Program-made: the position numbers and the translations under genes
The notes under the pieces: model-generated
Told to the model about the DNA's origin: nothing
What the model saw: the letters and a program-made list of their open reading frames with translations, nothing else
Database searches by the model: none
From: Sinomonas cellulolyticus
Lineage (GTDB): Bacteria; Actinomycetota; Actinomycetes; Actinomycetales; Micrococcaceae
Reading direction: 5' to 3'
Length of the DNA: 64,000 nt
NCBI RefSeq assembly: GCF_014656475.1
Contig: NZ_BNCM01000014.1
Location: forward strand, 27,748 to 91,747
Part shown: positions 17,754 to 24,944 of the stretch, one piece after another
Layout of the letters: every line of letters starts with the position of its first letter
Numbering within the stretch: the first letter of the stretch is position 1

Positions 17754-17874
17754 GGTGGCTCCTGGGGTCGGGGTTCCTCCCGCCTCCACAATCCCACTGG
17801 GCGCCGCCGGGCGCCAGAACCCGCGGCGCCAGAACCCCCGGCGCCAGAGCCCGCTGCGCGTGACGGATCGCGGA

Positions 17875-18717
17875 CTACCCCCAGACCACGTTCCACGTCC
17901 CGAGCACGACGGCGGCGCCCACCGCGAGCGCGGCGATCGCCAGGCCCCCGGCCACGACCCAGACGTCGAGCCGCGAGAAGCTCGACTCCCTCGCCCAGGT
18001 CCGCGGCGCGGCCTTCCCGTCCACCGTGCCGCCGAAGCCACGGGCCTCCATCGCCACGGCGAGCCGCGTGGCGCGCCGGATGGCCTGGACGAGCAGGGCG
18101 AACGCCTGCCCGAGGAAGGCCCGGAACCGGTCCACGGCGTTGTGCCCGCTGCCGACACCGCGGGCCCGCCGGGCAAGCCCGAGCGTGCGCCACTCATCCA
18201 CGAGGAGCCCCACGAGCCGCATGCCGGCGAGGGCGCCGAGCACGAACCGCGCCGGCAGCCGCAGCTTCTGGGCAAGGCCGTCGGCGAGGTCGGTAGGGTC
18301 GGTGGAGAAGAGGAGGAACACTCCGGGCAGGGCGATGGCGAGGCCGCGGAGGCCGATGGCGATCCCCGCGAGGACGGAGTGCTCGGTGAAGGTGATCGGG
18401 CCGAGCTGCAGCCAGACGGGGCCGGTCTTCGCGCCCAGCAGCGCGGTCGAGTATGCCGCGAGCGCAGCGGCGACGACGAGCGGCCAGGTGCGCTTCAGGA
18501 GCGTCCACGGGCGCACGCCGAGCAGGGGCACGAGGGCGAGCTCGCAGGCGAGCGCCACGGATGCGGACACCCAGTCCACGCTGAACAGGAGCGCGATCGT
18601 GATGGACAGGCCTGCGGCGAGCTTCGCCACCGGATTCGCGCGGGCAAGCGGCGAGTTCGCGACGTCGGGGGTGAGGATGCCCGCCGCCGCGGCCCCGTCC
18701 GTGCTCCCCGCGCTCAC
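17875..18717 (-). CDS. ykoC: ECF transporter transmembrane protein (EcfT/YkoC type)
   Basis: A 280-residue EcfT-family protein with about six membrane segments, including LSITIALLFSVDWVSASVALA and GIAIGLRGLAIALPGVFLLF. The coupling region with Ala-Arg-Gly signatures is visible as LARRARGVGSG and AVAMEARGFGG, which contact the ATPases. The GTG start overlaps the upstream ATPase stop (GTGA). It is the last gene of the riboswitch-controlled ykoE-ykoD-ykoC unit and provides the membrane scaffold. Confidence 0.88.
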   Translation of the reverse strand: MSAGSTDGAAAAGILTPDVANSPLARANPVAKLAAGLSITIALLFSVDWVSASVALACELALVPLLGVRPWTLLKRTWPLVVAAALAAYSTALLGAKTGPVWLQLGPITFTEHSVLAGIAIGLRGLAIALPGVFLLFSTDPTDLADGLAQKLRLPARFVLGALAGMRLVGLLVDEWRTLGLARRARGVGSGHNAVDRFRAFLGQAFALLVQAIRRATRLAVAMEARGFGGTVDGKAAPRTWARESSFSRLDVWVVAGGLAIAALAVGAAVVLGTWNVVWG

Positions 18718-20270
18718 GCCGCGGCCCCGACGAGGGCGGCGCGGCCCGAGTCCACGCGGTACACGGAGTCTGCGAGGGCGGCCGTGAAGTCCTCGTCGTG
18801 GGTCACTGCCAGCAGAGACGTCCCCTCCTCGAGGAGCCCGGCCAGCAGCCGCACGAGCTCCGCCCACGTGAGGGTGTCCTGTCCGAACGTGGGCTCGTCG
18901 AGCATGAGGATGCTCGGGCCGGTGGCAAGCATGGTCGCCACCGAGAGCCTGCGCTTCTCCCCGCCCGAGAGGGTGAACGGGTTGGCGCCCGCGAGCTTGG
19001 CCAGGCGCAGGCGCTCGAGCAGGGGGTCGACGGCGGCTCGCACCTCCGCCTCCGGCAGCCTGGCCACGCGCCGCGGGCCGAACTCGAGCTCGTCGATCAC
19101 CCGCGGGGTGAGGAACTGGTGCTCGGGCTCCTGGAACACGCTGCCGATCCGGGTCACGAGCTCGCTCGAACGCCAGCGGTGCGGGCTGGGCGCGGCCCCG
19201 CGCGCGAGCGTCGGGAGCGCCTCGAGCCGACCGCCCACCGCGGGCAGCAGGCCCGCGAGCGTGAGGGCCAGGGTGGACTTGCCGGCGCCGTTGGGGCCGG
19301 TCACGCTCACGGCCCGCCCCGCGTGCAGCGTCAGGTCGATCCCGGCCACCACTGCCTGCTTTCGTGAGCGGCCGACGGCGAGCCCTCCTGCCGCGAGCAG
19401 GTCGCCGCCGGCTCTGTCCCCGAGGCCGCGGCTCCGTCCGACCAGCGGCCGCGGCGGCTCCTCCCCCGTGAGCGGATGCCAGCCGGGAACCCACACACCC
19501 GAGGCGGCCAGCCGCCGTCGTGCGCCGGGATCAGCGAGGATCTCCGCCGGCGTCCCGTCCGCGGCGACGCCGCCGGCCGGCTCGAGCACCACGACACGGT
19601 CCACGAGCTCCGCCCAGACCGAGACCCGGTGCTCGACCACCACGAGGGTCGCGCCGGTGCGGTCGAGGCTCCGGCGGACCGCCTCGCGCACCTCCGTCAC
19701 ACCGTCCGGGTCGAGGTTGGCGGTGGGCTCGTCGAGCAGCACGAGGCCGGGCTCCATGGCGAGGATCCCCGCGAGTGCGAGGCGCTGCTTCTGGCCGCCG
19801 GAAAGCGCGGACGTGGGGCGGTCGAGGGGCAGGGCCAGGCCCACGTCGTCGAGGGCGCGGTGCACGCGGGGCCAGATCTCATCGCGGGGGACAGCGAGGT
19901 TCTCGCAGCCGAACGCGACCTCGTCCCCCACGCGGGCCATCGCGATCTGCCCGTCCGGGTCCTGCAGGACGAGCCCGGCGCGGCCGCGCGCCCGGGGTGC
20001 GGGGACGCCGTCGACCGTCAGGGTGCCGCGCTCCTCGCCCTCCTCCGCCGCGCCGAGCACCCCGGCGAGCGCATGCAAGAGGGTGGACTTGCCCGCGCCG
20101 GAGGCACCGAGCAGCAGCACCCGTTCGCCGGGGGCGATGTCCAGGTCCACGCCGTCGAGCGCGAACGCCCTGCGGCCCGCGTGCCGCCAGCCCCATCCCT
20201 GGGCCCTGACGGCCGCGGGGCCGGTGCGCCCAGCAGGGCCCGAGGGCGCCGCTGGCGCGCTGCCCGCCAT
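18714..20270 (-). CDS. ykoD: ECF transporter tandem ATPase (two ABC domains, YkoD type)
   Basis: A 518-residue fusion of two ABC ATPases, equivalent to EcfA and EcfA'. Walker A sites are GASGAGKST (K61) and GPNGAGKST (K331). Signatures are LSGGQKQRLALAGI and LSGGEKRRLSVATM; Walker B sites are LVLLDEPTANLD and ILMLDEPTFGQD. The linker between halves (about 250-290) is Gly/Arg/Pro-rich and holds a dispersed 12-mer copy (19513). It energises uptake together with YkoC and the S component. It starts directly after the ykoE stop. Confidence 0.93.
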   Translation of the reverse strand: MAGSAPAAPSGPAGRTGPAAVRAQGWGWRHAGRRAFALDGVDLDIAPGERVLLLGASGAGKSTLLHALAGVLGAAEEGEERGTLTVDGVPAPRARGRAGLVLQDPDGQIAMARVGDEVAFGCENLAVPRDEIWPRVHRALDDVGLALPLDRPTSALSGGQKQRLALAGILAMEPGLVLLDEPTANLDPDGVTEVREAVRRSLDRTGATLVVVEHRVSVWAELVDRVVVLEPAGGVAADGTPAEILADPGARRRLAASGVWVPGWHPLTGEEPPRPLVGRSRGLGDRAGGDLLAAGGLAVGRSRKQAVVAGIDLTLHAGRAVSVTGPNGAGKSTLALTLAGLLPAVGGRLEALPTLARGAAPSPHRWRSSELVTRIGSVFQEPEHQFLTPRVIDELEFGPRRVARLPEAEVRAAVDPLLERLRLAKLAGANPFTLSGGEKRRLSVATMLATGPSILMLDEPTFGQDTLTWAELVRLLAGLLEEGTSLLAVTHDEDFTAALADSVYRVDSGRAALVGAAA

Positions 20271-20879
20271 CTAGACGTCCGCGGCGCGGCCGGCCGCGAA
20301 GGCGGAGAGCGCGCCCGTCTTCGCCAGGCCCCGCACAGCGAGCCAGCTCAGCAGGCCCGCAATGACCGTCCCGGAGATGACGGCGAGCACCACGTACACG
20401 GCCTGCCAGCCGAACTCCCATTCCGGGAAGTAGATGATGACCTCCGAGACGCCGAGGGCGAGGCCGGAGAGGGCGCCCGCGAGCAGGCTGACGCCGAGGT
20501 TCCAGCGGCGGTAGCGGAAGACCGCGAACGCGAGCTCCGCGCCGGCGCCCTGGACGAGGCCCGAGAGCAGGACGGCGAGCCCGAACTGGGAGCCCAGGAG
20601 CGCCTCGACCACGGCTGCGAGGATCTCGCAGAACAGCGCGGCGCCGGGCTTTCGGATGATGAGCCCTCCAAGCACGCCGGCGATGACCCAGCCGCCCGCA
20701 TACAGGCCGCCCAGCGGGGCGAACGCCGCCGTGGCGGCCTCGACCCCGACGTAGCCCTGGTCCCAGAGCCAGAAGATGACGCCGCACGCGACGGAGATGA
20801 CCGCGGCCACGACGATGTCGACCACGCGCCAGCTGTACGTGGCCGGGGCGGAGGTCGGAGGGGTGGTGGTTCCAGACAT
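20271..20879 (-). CDS. ykoE: ECF substrate-binding component, YkoE family (thiamine precursor)
   Basis: A 202-residue integral membrane protein with about five or six helices. It matches the YkoE family of S components (VVDIVVAAVISVACGVIFWLWDQGY, then PLGGLYAGGWVIAGVLGGLIIRKPGAALFCE). YkoE proteins are linked to uptake of the thiamine pyrimidine precursor (HMP) or thiamine. The upstream TPP riboswitch strongly supports this. AGGAGG lies 8 nt before the ATG and is itself within a hairpin (20888-20905). Confidence 0.92.
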   Translation of the reverse strand: MSGTTTPPTSAPATYSWRVVDIVVAAVISVACGVIFWLWDQGYVGVEAATAAFAPLGGLYAGGWVIAGVLGGLIIRKPGAALFCEILAAVVEALLGSQFGLAVLLSGLVQGAGAELAFAVFRYRRWNLGVSLLAGALSGLALGVSEVIIYFPEWEFGWQAVYVVLAVISGTVIAGLLSWLAVRGLAKTGALSAFAAGRAADV

Positions 20880-20887
20880 TGGTGTGT

Positions 20888-20905
20888 CCTCCTGCGTTCA
20901 GGAGG
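20888..20905 (-). promoter_or_regulatory. Hairpin that sequesters the ykoE ribosome binding site
   Basis: On the transcript CCTCCT pairs with AGGAGG across a 6-nt loop; the AGGAGG is the ykoE Shine-Dalgarno. It lies downstream of the TPP aptamer, so it may be the expression platform that blocks translation when TPP is bound. A second hairpin, GGCAGCC/GGCTGCC (20910-20925), lies between them and may act as the switching element. Confidence 0.6.
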
Positions 20906-20936
20906 GGAGGGCAGCCGTGGCTGCCTTGAGAACTCG

Positions 20937-21083
20937 ACTCCCTTCGCCGGTACTAGCCGGAGCAGGTTCGAGGGTCAGCGGTGGCCCGCACTCTCAGCGC
21001 CCTGTGCTCCGCGGCCCGCCAGTGGCGGGTTCCGTCCTGCGACGGCATCCGTCCGGTGACGGCGCGGGGCGACGCTCCCCTGT
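20937..21083 (-). ncRNA. TPP riboswitch (thi box)
   Basis: The minus strand carries the thi-box landmarks in order: ACAGGGGAGC at the 5' side, GCTGAGAGTGCGGG, then ACCCTCGAACCTG, CTCCGGCTAGTACCGGCG and AAGGGAG. These correspond to P1/P2, the CUGAGA pyrimidine-sensing loop and the P4/P5 pyrophosphate-binding arm. The long GC-rich P3 region is an extended variable stem. It precedes ykoE by about 58 nt. TPP binding would switch the transporter operon off. Confidence 0.95.
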
Positions 21084-21127
21084 CGTTTGGTGCCCTCAGT
21101 CTAGCGCGGCGGGTTAGGCTGGCCACC

Positions 21128-21388
21128 ATGAGCATCCTCATCAAGCTCCTCGGCACGGCGATCAGTATCGGTGCGGGCATCGTGGCCACCAAGCTCGTGG
21201 ACTTCGCGTGGGAGAAGAGCACCGGGAACAAGCCGCCCAAGGACGCGACGAACCTCGAGGAGAGCCTGCGGGCCACGCTCGTGTTCGCACTCGTCTCGGC
21301 CAGCGTCGGGGCCGTCATCCAGACCTTCACCCAGCGGTACACCCAGCGGGCCATCGCCAACTACAAGAAGACCCCCGAGCTCACCTGA
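21128..21388 (+). CDS. DUF4235 small membrane protein
   Basis: An 86-residue protein with two hydrophobic segments (ILIKLLGTAISIGAGIVATKLV and SLRATLVFALVSASVGAVIQTF) separated by a charged loop beginning FAWEKSTGNKPPKD. This matches the DUF4235 family of actinobacterial membrane proteins; function unknown. No Shine-Dalgarno is seen. TAGGCT (21115-21120) ends 7 nt before the ATG, consistent with a leaderless message diverging from the riboswitch-controlled operon. Confidence 0.8.
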   Translation: MSILIKLLGTAISIGAGIVATKLVDFAWEKSTGNKPPKDATNLEESLRATLVFALVSASVGAVIQTFTQRYTQRAIANYKKTPELT

Positions 21389-21485
21389 GCCCTGCTGCCC
21401 AGGCCCGGCCTGGCCGGGGAGCAGTCCCTCGTCCGCGGTGTTGGGCGGGGCGCTGTGCGGTGGCGTTGGGGCCGGGCGTCCTCCG

Positions 21486-21586
21486 TCCCCAACTTTGACC
21501 TTCCTCCCCAGCTTTAGCCTTCAAGCCTCGGCACGTCGGGCAGTTCTGTCGGCGTGGCGCCCGGGTGCGAGGCCGAAAGCTGGGGA
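21486..21586. repeat. Direct and inverted repeats between DUF4235 and mrpG
   Basis: Two imperfect 19-bp direct copies starting TCCCCAACTTTGACC and TCCCCAGCTTTAGCC (21486-21504, 21505-21523). TCCCCAGCTTT is then repeated inverted as AAAGCTGGGGA at 21576-21586, with inner GCCTCG/CGAGGC also pairing. The roughly 80-nt cruciform lies between convergent genes. It may terminate transcription or be a decayed small repeat element. The other bases of this 218-bp gap show nothing else. Confidence 0.55.
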
Positions 21587-21606
21587 ACTCGGCAGTCCCC
21601 CGGTGG

Positions 21607-22002
21607 TCAGTCGCCGGCGTCGTGCTCGCGTTCGACCCGCGCCACGACGTCCTCGAGCTCGTCGACCGAGAGGTGGGAGCGGTCGTAGTGCTTGGTCCGG
21701 TAGCCGGACCGGCCCACCATGTGCGCTGAGACGGGCACGGTGAGCAGCTGGAAGATCCATGCCACCATGAGCACCGGCACCAGCGCCCAGGAGCGCAGCT
21801 GCAGGGCCACCGCCGCGAGCAGGAGCAGCGAGCCGAGGACCTGGGGCTTGGTGGCCGCGTGCATGCGGGTGATCAGGTCCGGGAAGCGCAGGAGCCCCAC
21901 GGCGGCGGTGAGGGACATGAGCGAGCCGAGGACCATGAGCACAGCGGCGGTCCACGTGAGGATGGCATCGAGGGCGTCGGGGGTGACGGGCTCGGGGGTC
22001 AT
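21607..22002 (-). CDS. mrpG: Na+/H+ antiporter subunit MrpG/MnhG
   Basis: A 131-residue protein with three membrane segments: WTAAVLMVLGSLMSLTAAVGLLR, LGSLLLLAAVALQLRSWALVPVLM and the start of the next helix. The MrpG-typical FPDLITRMHAATKPQ lies between the first two. It is the last subunit of the multi-protein Mrp complex, which exchanges Na+ (or K+) for H+. The ATG overlaps the mrpF stop (ATGA). The C-terminal 35 residues are charged and cytoplasmic. Confidence 0.92.
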   Translation of the reverse strand: MTPEPVTPDALDAILTWTAAVLMVLGSLMSLTAAVGLLRFPDLITRMHAATKPQVLGSLLLLAAVALQLRSWALVPVLMVAWIFQLLTVPVSAHMVGRSGYRTKHYDRSHLSVDELEDVVARVEREHDAGD

Positions 22003-22277
22003 GGGCGCCTCCGCTCCTGCACGAACCGTGCGACAGTGACGGACCCGACGAACCCGATGAGGGTGATGGCCACGATCAGGGCGGTGTGGTTGGTGTGCCG
22101 GTTGGCGGCCATGTCGATGCTCAGCGCCGCCGCCACGACGGCGAGCAGCACGTCCGCGGCGAGGACGCGGTCCAGGAGAGCGGGCCCCTTGATCATCCTG
22201 ATGATCGCGCCGAAGGCCGCGAGTGAGAGCACCACGCTGCAGATCGCCAGGACCCACGGCATCACGAGGGGGCTCAC
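21999..22277 (-). CDS. mrpF: Na+/H+ antiporter subunit MrpF/MnhF
   Basis: A 92-residue, three-helix protein. GPALLDRVLAADVLLAVVAAALSIDMA matches the MrpF core with its conserved Asp residues. The third helix is LIVAITLIGFVGSVTVARFV. A GTG start overlaps the mrpE stop, as everywhere in this operon. Confidence 0.9.
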   Translation of the reverse strand: MSPLVMPWVLAICSVVLSLAAFGAIIRMIKGPALLDRVLAADVLLAVVAAALSIDMAANRHTNHTALIVAITLIGFVGSVTVARFVQERRRP

Positions 22278-22861
22278 CGGATGCCCCCTTCCCCGCGCTC
22301 GGCGGACATCATGCGGTCCAGGTGCTGTTCCTCGGCCACGAGTGCCAGTTCCTCCCGGGTGCCCATGATGCGGATGAGCTCCGCCTCCACGCCGAGCACC
22401 TCGCGCCGCACCCTGTCGGCGTCCGCCTCGGTCTCGACGTCGATGTAGTGGACGTAGAGCGTCGCGTTGGCCCGGTCCACATCCACGACGAGGGAGCCGG
22501 GCACGAGGGAGATGACGTGGCCGGTGGCGGTGACCATGAGGTCCGCGTGGCTGCGCAGCGGCACTGCGATGACGGCGCTGCGCACCGCAGGGCCCTTGGC
22601 AAGGGCGAGCCACGTCAGCTGGACGCTGGCCACGATCACGTGCCACACGAACACGAACGCGTACCTCACGGCATGCAGCACATTGAAGCGGCCGCTGAGC
22701 TCGACCGGTGGGAGGTAGAACACGCGCGTCACGACGAGCGCAATGAGGGCCCCGAACAGCAGGTTCCCCGGGGAGAAGTCCTGCCACAGCGCGCCCCACA
22801 CGATCACGAGCCACGCGAGCAGCGGCAGCTCGGTCCGCAGCGTCGTGCTGGGCCGCCTCAT
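22274..22861 (-). CDS. mrpE: Na+/H+ antiporter subunit MrpE/MnhE
   Basis: A 195-residue MrpE subunit. Two N-terminal hydrophobic segments (LLAWLVIVWGALW and LLFGALIALVVTRVFYLP) are followed by RYAFVFVWHVIVASVQLTWL and a soluble part with SLVPGSLVVDVDRANATLYVH, typical of the family. The C-terminal 50 residues extend the family core with a charged helix. The ATG overlaps the mrpD stop. Confidence 0.9.
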   Translation of the reverse strand: MRRPSTTLRTELPLLAWLVIVWGALWQDFSPGNLLFGALIALVVTRVFYLPPVELSGRFNVLHAVRYAFVFVWHVIVASVQLTWLALAKGPAVRSAVIAVPLRSHADLMVTATGHVISLVPGSLVVDVDRANATLYVHYIDVETEADADRVRREVLGVEAELIRIMGTREELALVAEEQHLDRMMSAERGEGGIR

Positions 22862-24441
22862 CGGGCGCCTGCCTCGACGGGCGGCGTGAACTGCGCCTGC
22901 GCGGCGGCCGCGGCCTCGGGCCCGAGCACCGCCGAGATGTACGCAGTGCGGCCCAGCATCTCCCGCGCGGACTCCTCGCTGAGGCGGAACAGCGGCCCGG
23001 CGAACACGGTCAGCGCAAGTCCCACGCCCACCAGCCCGGCAGTGGCGCCCACCATGGACTTGGGCATCGCCTGCGCGGCGGCGGGCCGGAACAGCGCCGG
23101 CGCTGGCGCCTCGGCGTCCTCCGGCCGGCGCCAGAAGGCGCGGCTCCACACGCGCGCCATGGCCAGCAGGGTCAGCAGGCTCACCACCACACCGGCACCC
23201 ACGAGCACGAGCGCGAGCGGCGTGCCGAGCTGGATGCCGGCCTGCAGGAGTCCGAGCTTGCCCAGGAAGCCGGAGAGGGGCGGGATGCCGGAGAGGTTCA
23301 TCGCGGGAAGGAAGTACAGGAGGGCCAACAGCGGCGAGAGCTTGGCCAGGCCGCCGAGCCTCTCGAAGGACGACGATCCTCCCCGCCGCTCGACGAGCCC
23401 CGCCACGAGGAACAGCGAGGTCTGCACGGTGATGTGGTGCACCACGTAGTAGACGGCTGCAGCCAGTCCGAGCACCGAGCTCATGGCGGCTCCGAACACC
23501 ATGTACCCGATGTGGCTCACGAGCGTGAAGGAGAGAAGCCTCTTGATGTCCGTCTGGGCGAGGGCGCCTAGGATCCCGACCACCATGGTCGCCAACGCCA
23601 CGAGCATGAGCGGGACGTTGAGCGTGTCCCCGGGGAAGAGGAGCGTCTCGGTGCGGATGATCGCGTAGACGCCGACCTTGGTCAGCAGGCCCGCGAAGAC
23701 GGCGGTCACGGGTGCCGGCGCGGTCGGGTATGAGTCCGGCAGCCAGAAGGACAGGGGGAAGACGGCCGCCTTGATGCCGAAGCCCACGAGCAGCATGGAG
23801 TGCAGGAGCGTCTGCATCCCGGGGTCGAGCTGGCCGAGCTTCACCGCAAGGTCCGCCATGTTCACGGTGCCTGTCGCCGCGTACACCATGGCAATTGCGA
23901 TCAGGAACAGCATCGAGGAGACGACGCTGACCACCACGTAGGTCACGCCCGCACGGATGCGGGGTCCCGTGCCGCCGAGGGTCAGGAGGACGTAGCTCGC
24001 GGTCAGGAGGATCTCGAACCCGACGTACAGGTTGAACAGGTCCCCTGCGAGGAAGGCATTCGAGACGCCCGCCACGAGGATCATGTAGCTCGGGTGGAAC
24101 ACGGAGACGGGGCCGTCCTTGTCCCCATCCGCCATGCCCTGCCCCGTCGCATACACGAGCACGGCCAGGCTCACGGTGGTGGAGATGACGAGCATGAGCG
24201 AGGAGAACTGGTCCACGACCATCGTGATGCCGAACGGCGGGGCCCACCCCCCGATCGTCACGGCGGCGGTCCCGCCGTCCCAGACCGACGCGAGGAGCAG
24301 GCACTCGAGCCCGAGGGTGAGCGTCAGGACGGAGATGGTGACGGTGCGCTGCGCGCGCTCCTGGCGCAGCAGCAGGAAGGCGAGGGCGGCGCCGAGGATC
24401 GGAAGGGCGACGGCGAGCGGCGCCAAGGCGGTGACATTCAC
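22858..24441 (-). CDS. mrpD: Na+/H+ antiporter subunit MrpD/MnhD (NuoM/N-like)
   Basis: A 527-residue member of the proton-translocating NADH-dehydrogenase subunit family, with about 14 helices. Signature stretches are NLYVGFEILLTASYVLLTLGG with the conserved Glu, GFGIKAAVFPLSFWLPDSYPTAPAPVTAVFAGLLTKVG with Lys, and TDIKRLLSFTLVSHIGYM. It would form one of the ion-translocating antiporter modules of the Mrp complex. A C-terminal Ala-rich loop (about 425-450) is longer than usual. Confidence 0.93.
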   Translation of the reverse strand: MNVTALAPLAVALPILGAALAFLLLRQERAQRTVTISVLTLTLGLECLLLASVWDGGTAAVTIGGWAPPFGITMVVDQFSSLMLVISTTVSLAVLVYATGQGMADGDKDGPVSVFHPSYMILVAGVSNAFLAGDLFNLYVGFEILLTASYVLLTLGGTGPRIRAGVTYVVVSVVSSMLFLIAIAMVYAATGTVNMADLAVKLGQLDPGMQTLLHSMLLVGFGIKAAVFPLSFWLPDSYPTAPAPVTAVFAGLLTKVGVYAIIRTETLLFPGDTLNVPLMLVALATMVVGILGALAQTDIKRLLSFTLVSHIGYMVFGAAMSSVLGLAAAVYYVVHHITVQTSLFLVAGLVERRGGSSSFERLGGLAKLSPLLALLYFLPAMNLSGIPPLSGFLGKLGLLQAGIQLGTPLALVLVGAGVVVSLLTLLAMARVWSRAFWRRPEDAEAPAPALFRPAAAQAMPKSMVGATAGLVGVGLALTVFAGPLFRLSEESAREMLGRTAYISAVLGPEAAAAAQAQFTPPVEAGAR

Positions 24442-24944
24442 TCTCGCGCCGCCTCCTTCCGGGCGTCGGCGTGGGCTCTCGGGTCCTTGGCTGCCAGCAC
24501 GGCGTGGTCGGCGGCAGCCGCCGCCTCGGGGCTGGGGAACTCGGAGGGGTCGTCAGGGACGTCGGCGTCGTCCTCCGCGTCCCAGCTCGGCTGGGATGCC
24601 ACGCGGCGGTCCTCGATGTCGTCCGCGACCACGTCCGCCCGGCCCAGCTGCCACGTTCGGTAGATGAGCGCGAGCATGAACGCGGTGACCGCGAACGAGA
24701 TCACGATCGAGGTGAGGATGAGTGCCTGCGGGAGCGGGTCGTTGTACTGCGCGGGGTTAGTGCCCTTCGAGATCAGCGGCGCCAGGCCAGCCGCACCGCC
24801 GGTGGCCAGCAGCAGCACATTCGCGCCGTTGGTCAGGAGCATGAGGCCGAGGAGCACGCGGGTCAGGGACCGCTCGAGCAGGAGGTAGATCCCGGTGGCG
24901 AAGAGGAGTCCGGCGACGAGGGCGAGCGTCACGTTCACAGTCAT
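24438..24944 (-). CDS. mrpC: Na+/H+ antiporter subunit MrpC/MnhC (NuoK-like)
   Basis: A 168-residue protein. The first 110 residues are a NuoK-like three-helix core (LALVAGLLFATGIYLLLERSLTRVLLGLMLLTNGANVLLL; DPLPQALILTSIVISFAVTAFMLALIYR). An acidic cytoplasmic tail of about 55 residues follows and is not part of the family core. The ATG overlaps the mrpA stop. Confidence 0.92.
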   Translation of the reverse strand: MTVNVTLALVAGLLFATGIYLLLERSLTRVLLGLMLLTNGANVLLLATGGAAGLAPLISKGTNPAQYNDPLPQALILTSIVISFAVTAFMLALIYRTWQLGRADVVADDIEDRRVASQPSWDAEDDADVPDDPSEFPSPEAAAAADHAVLAAKDPRAHADARKEAARE

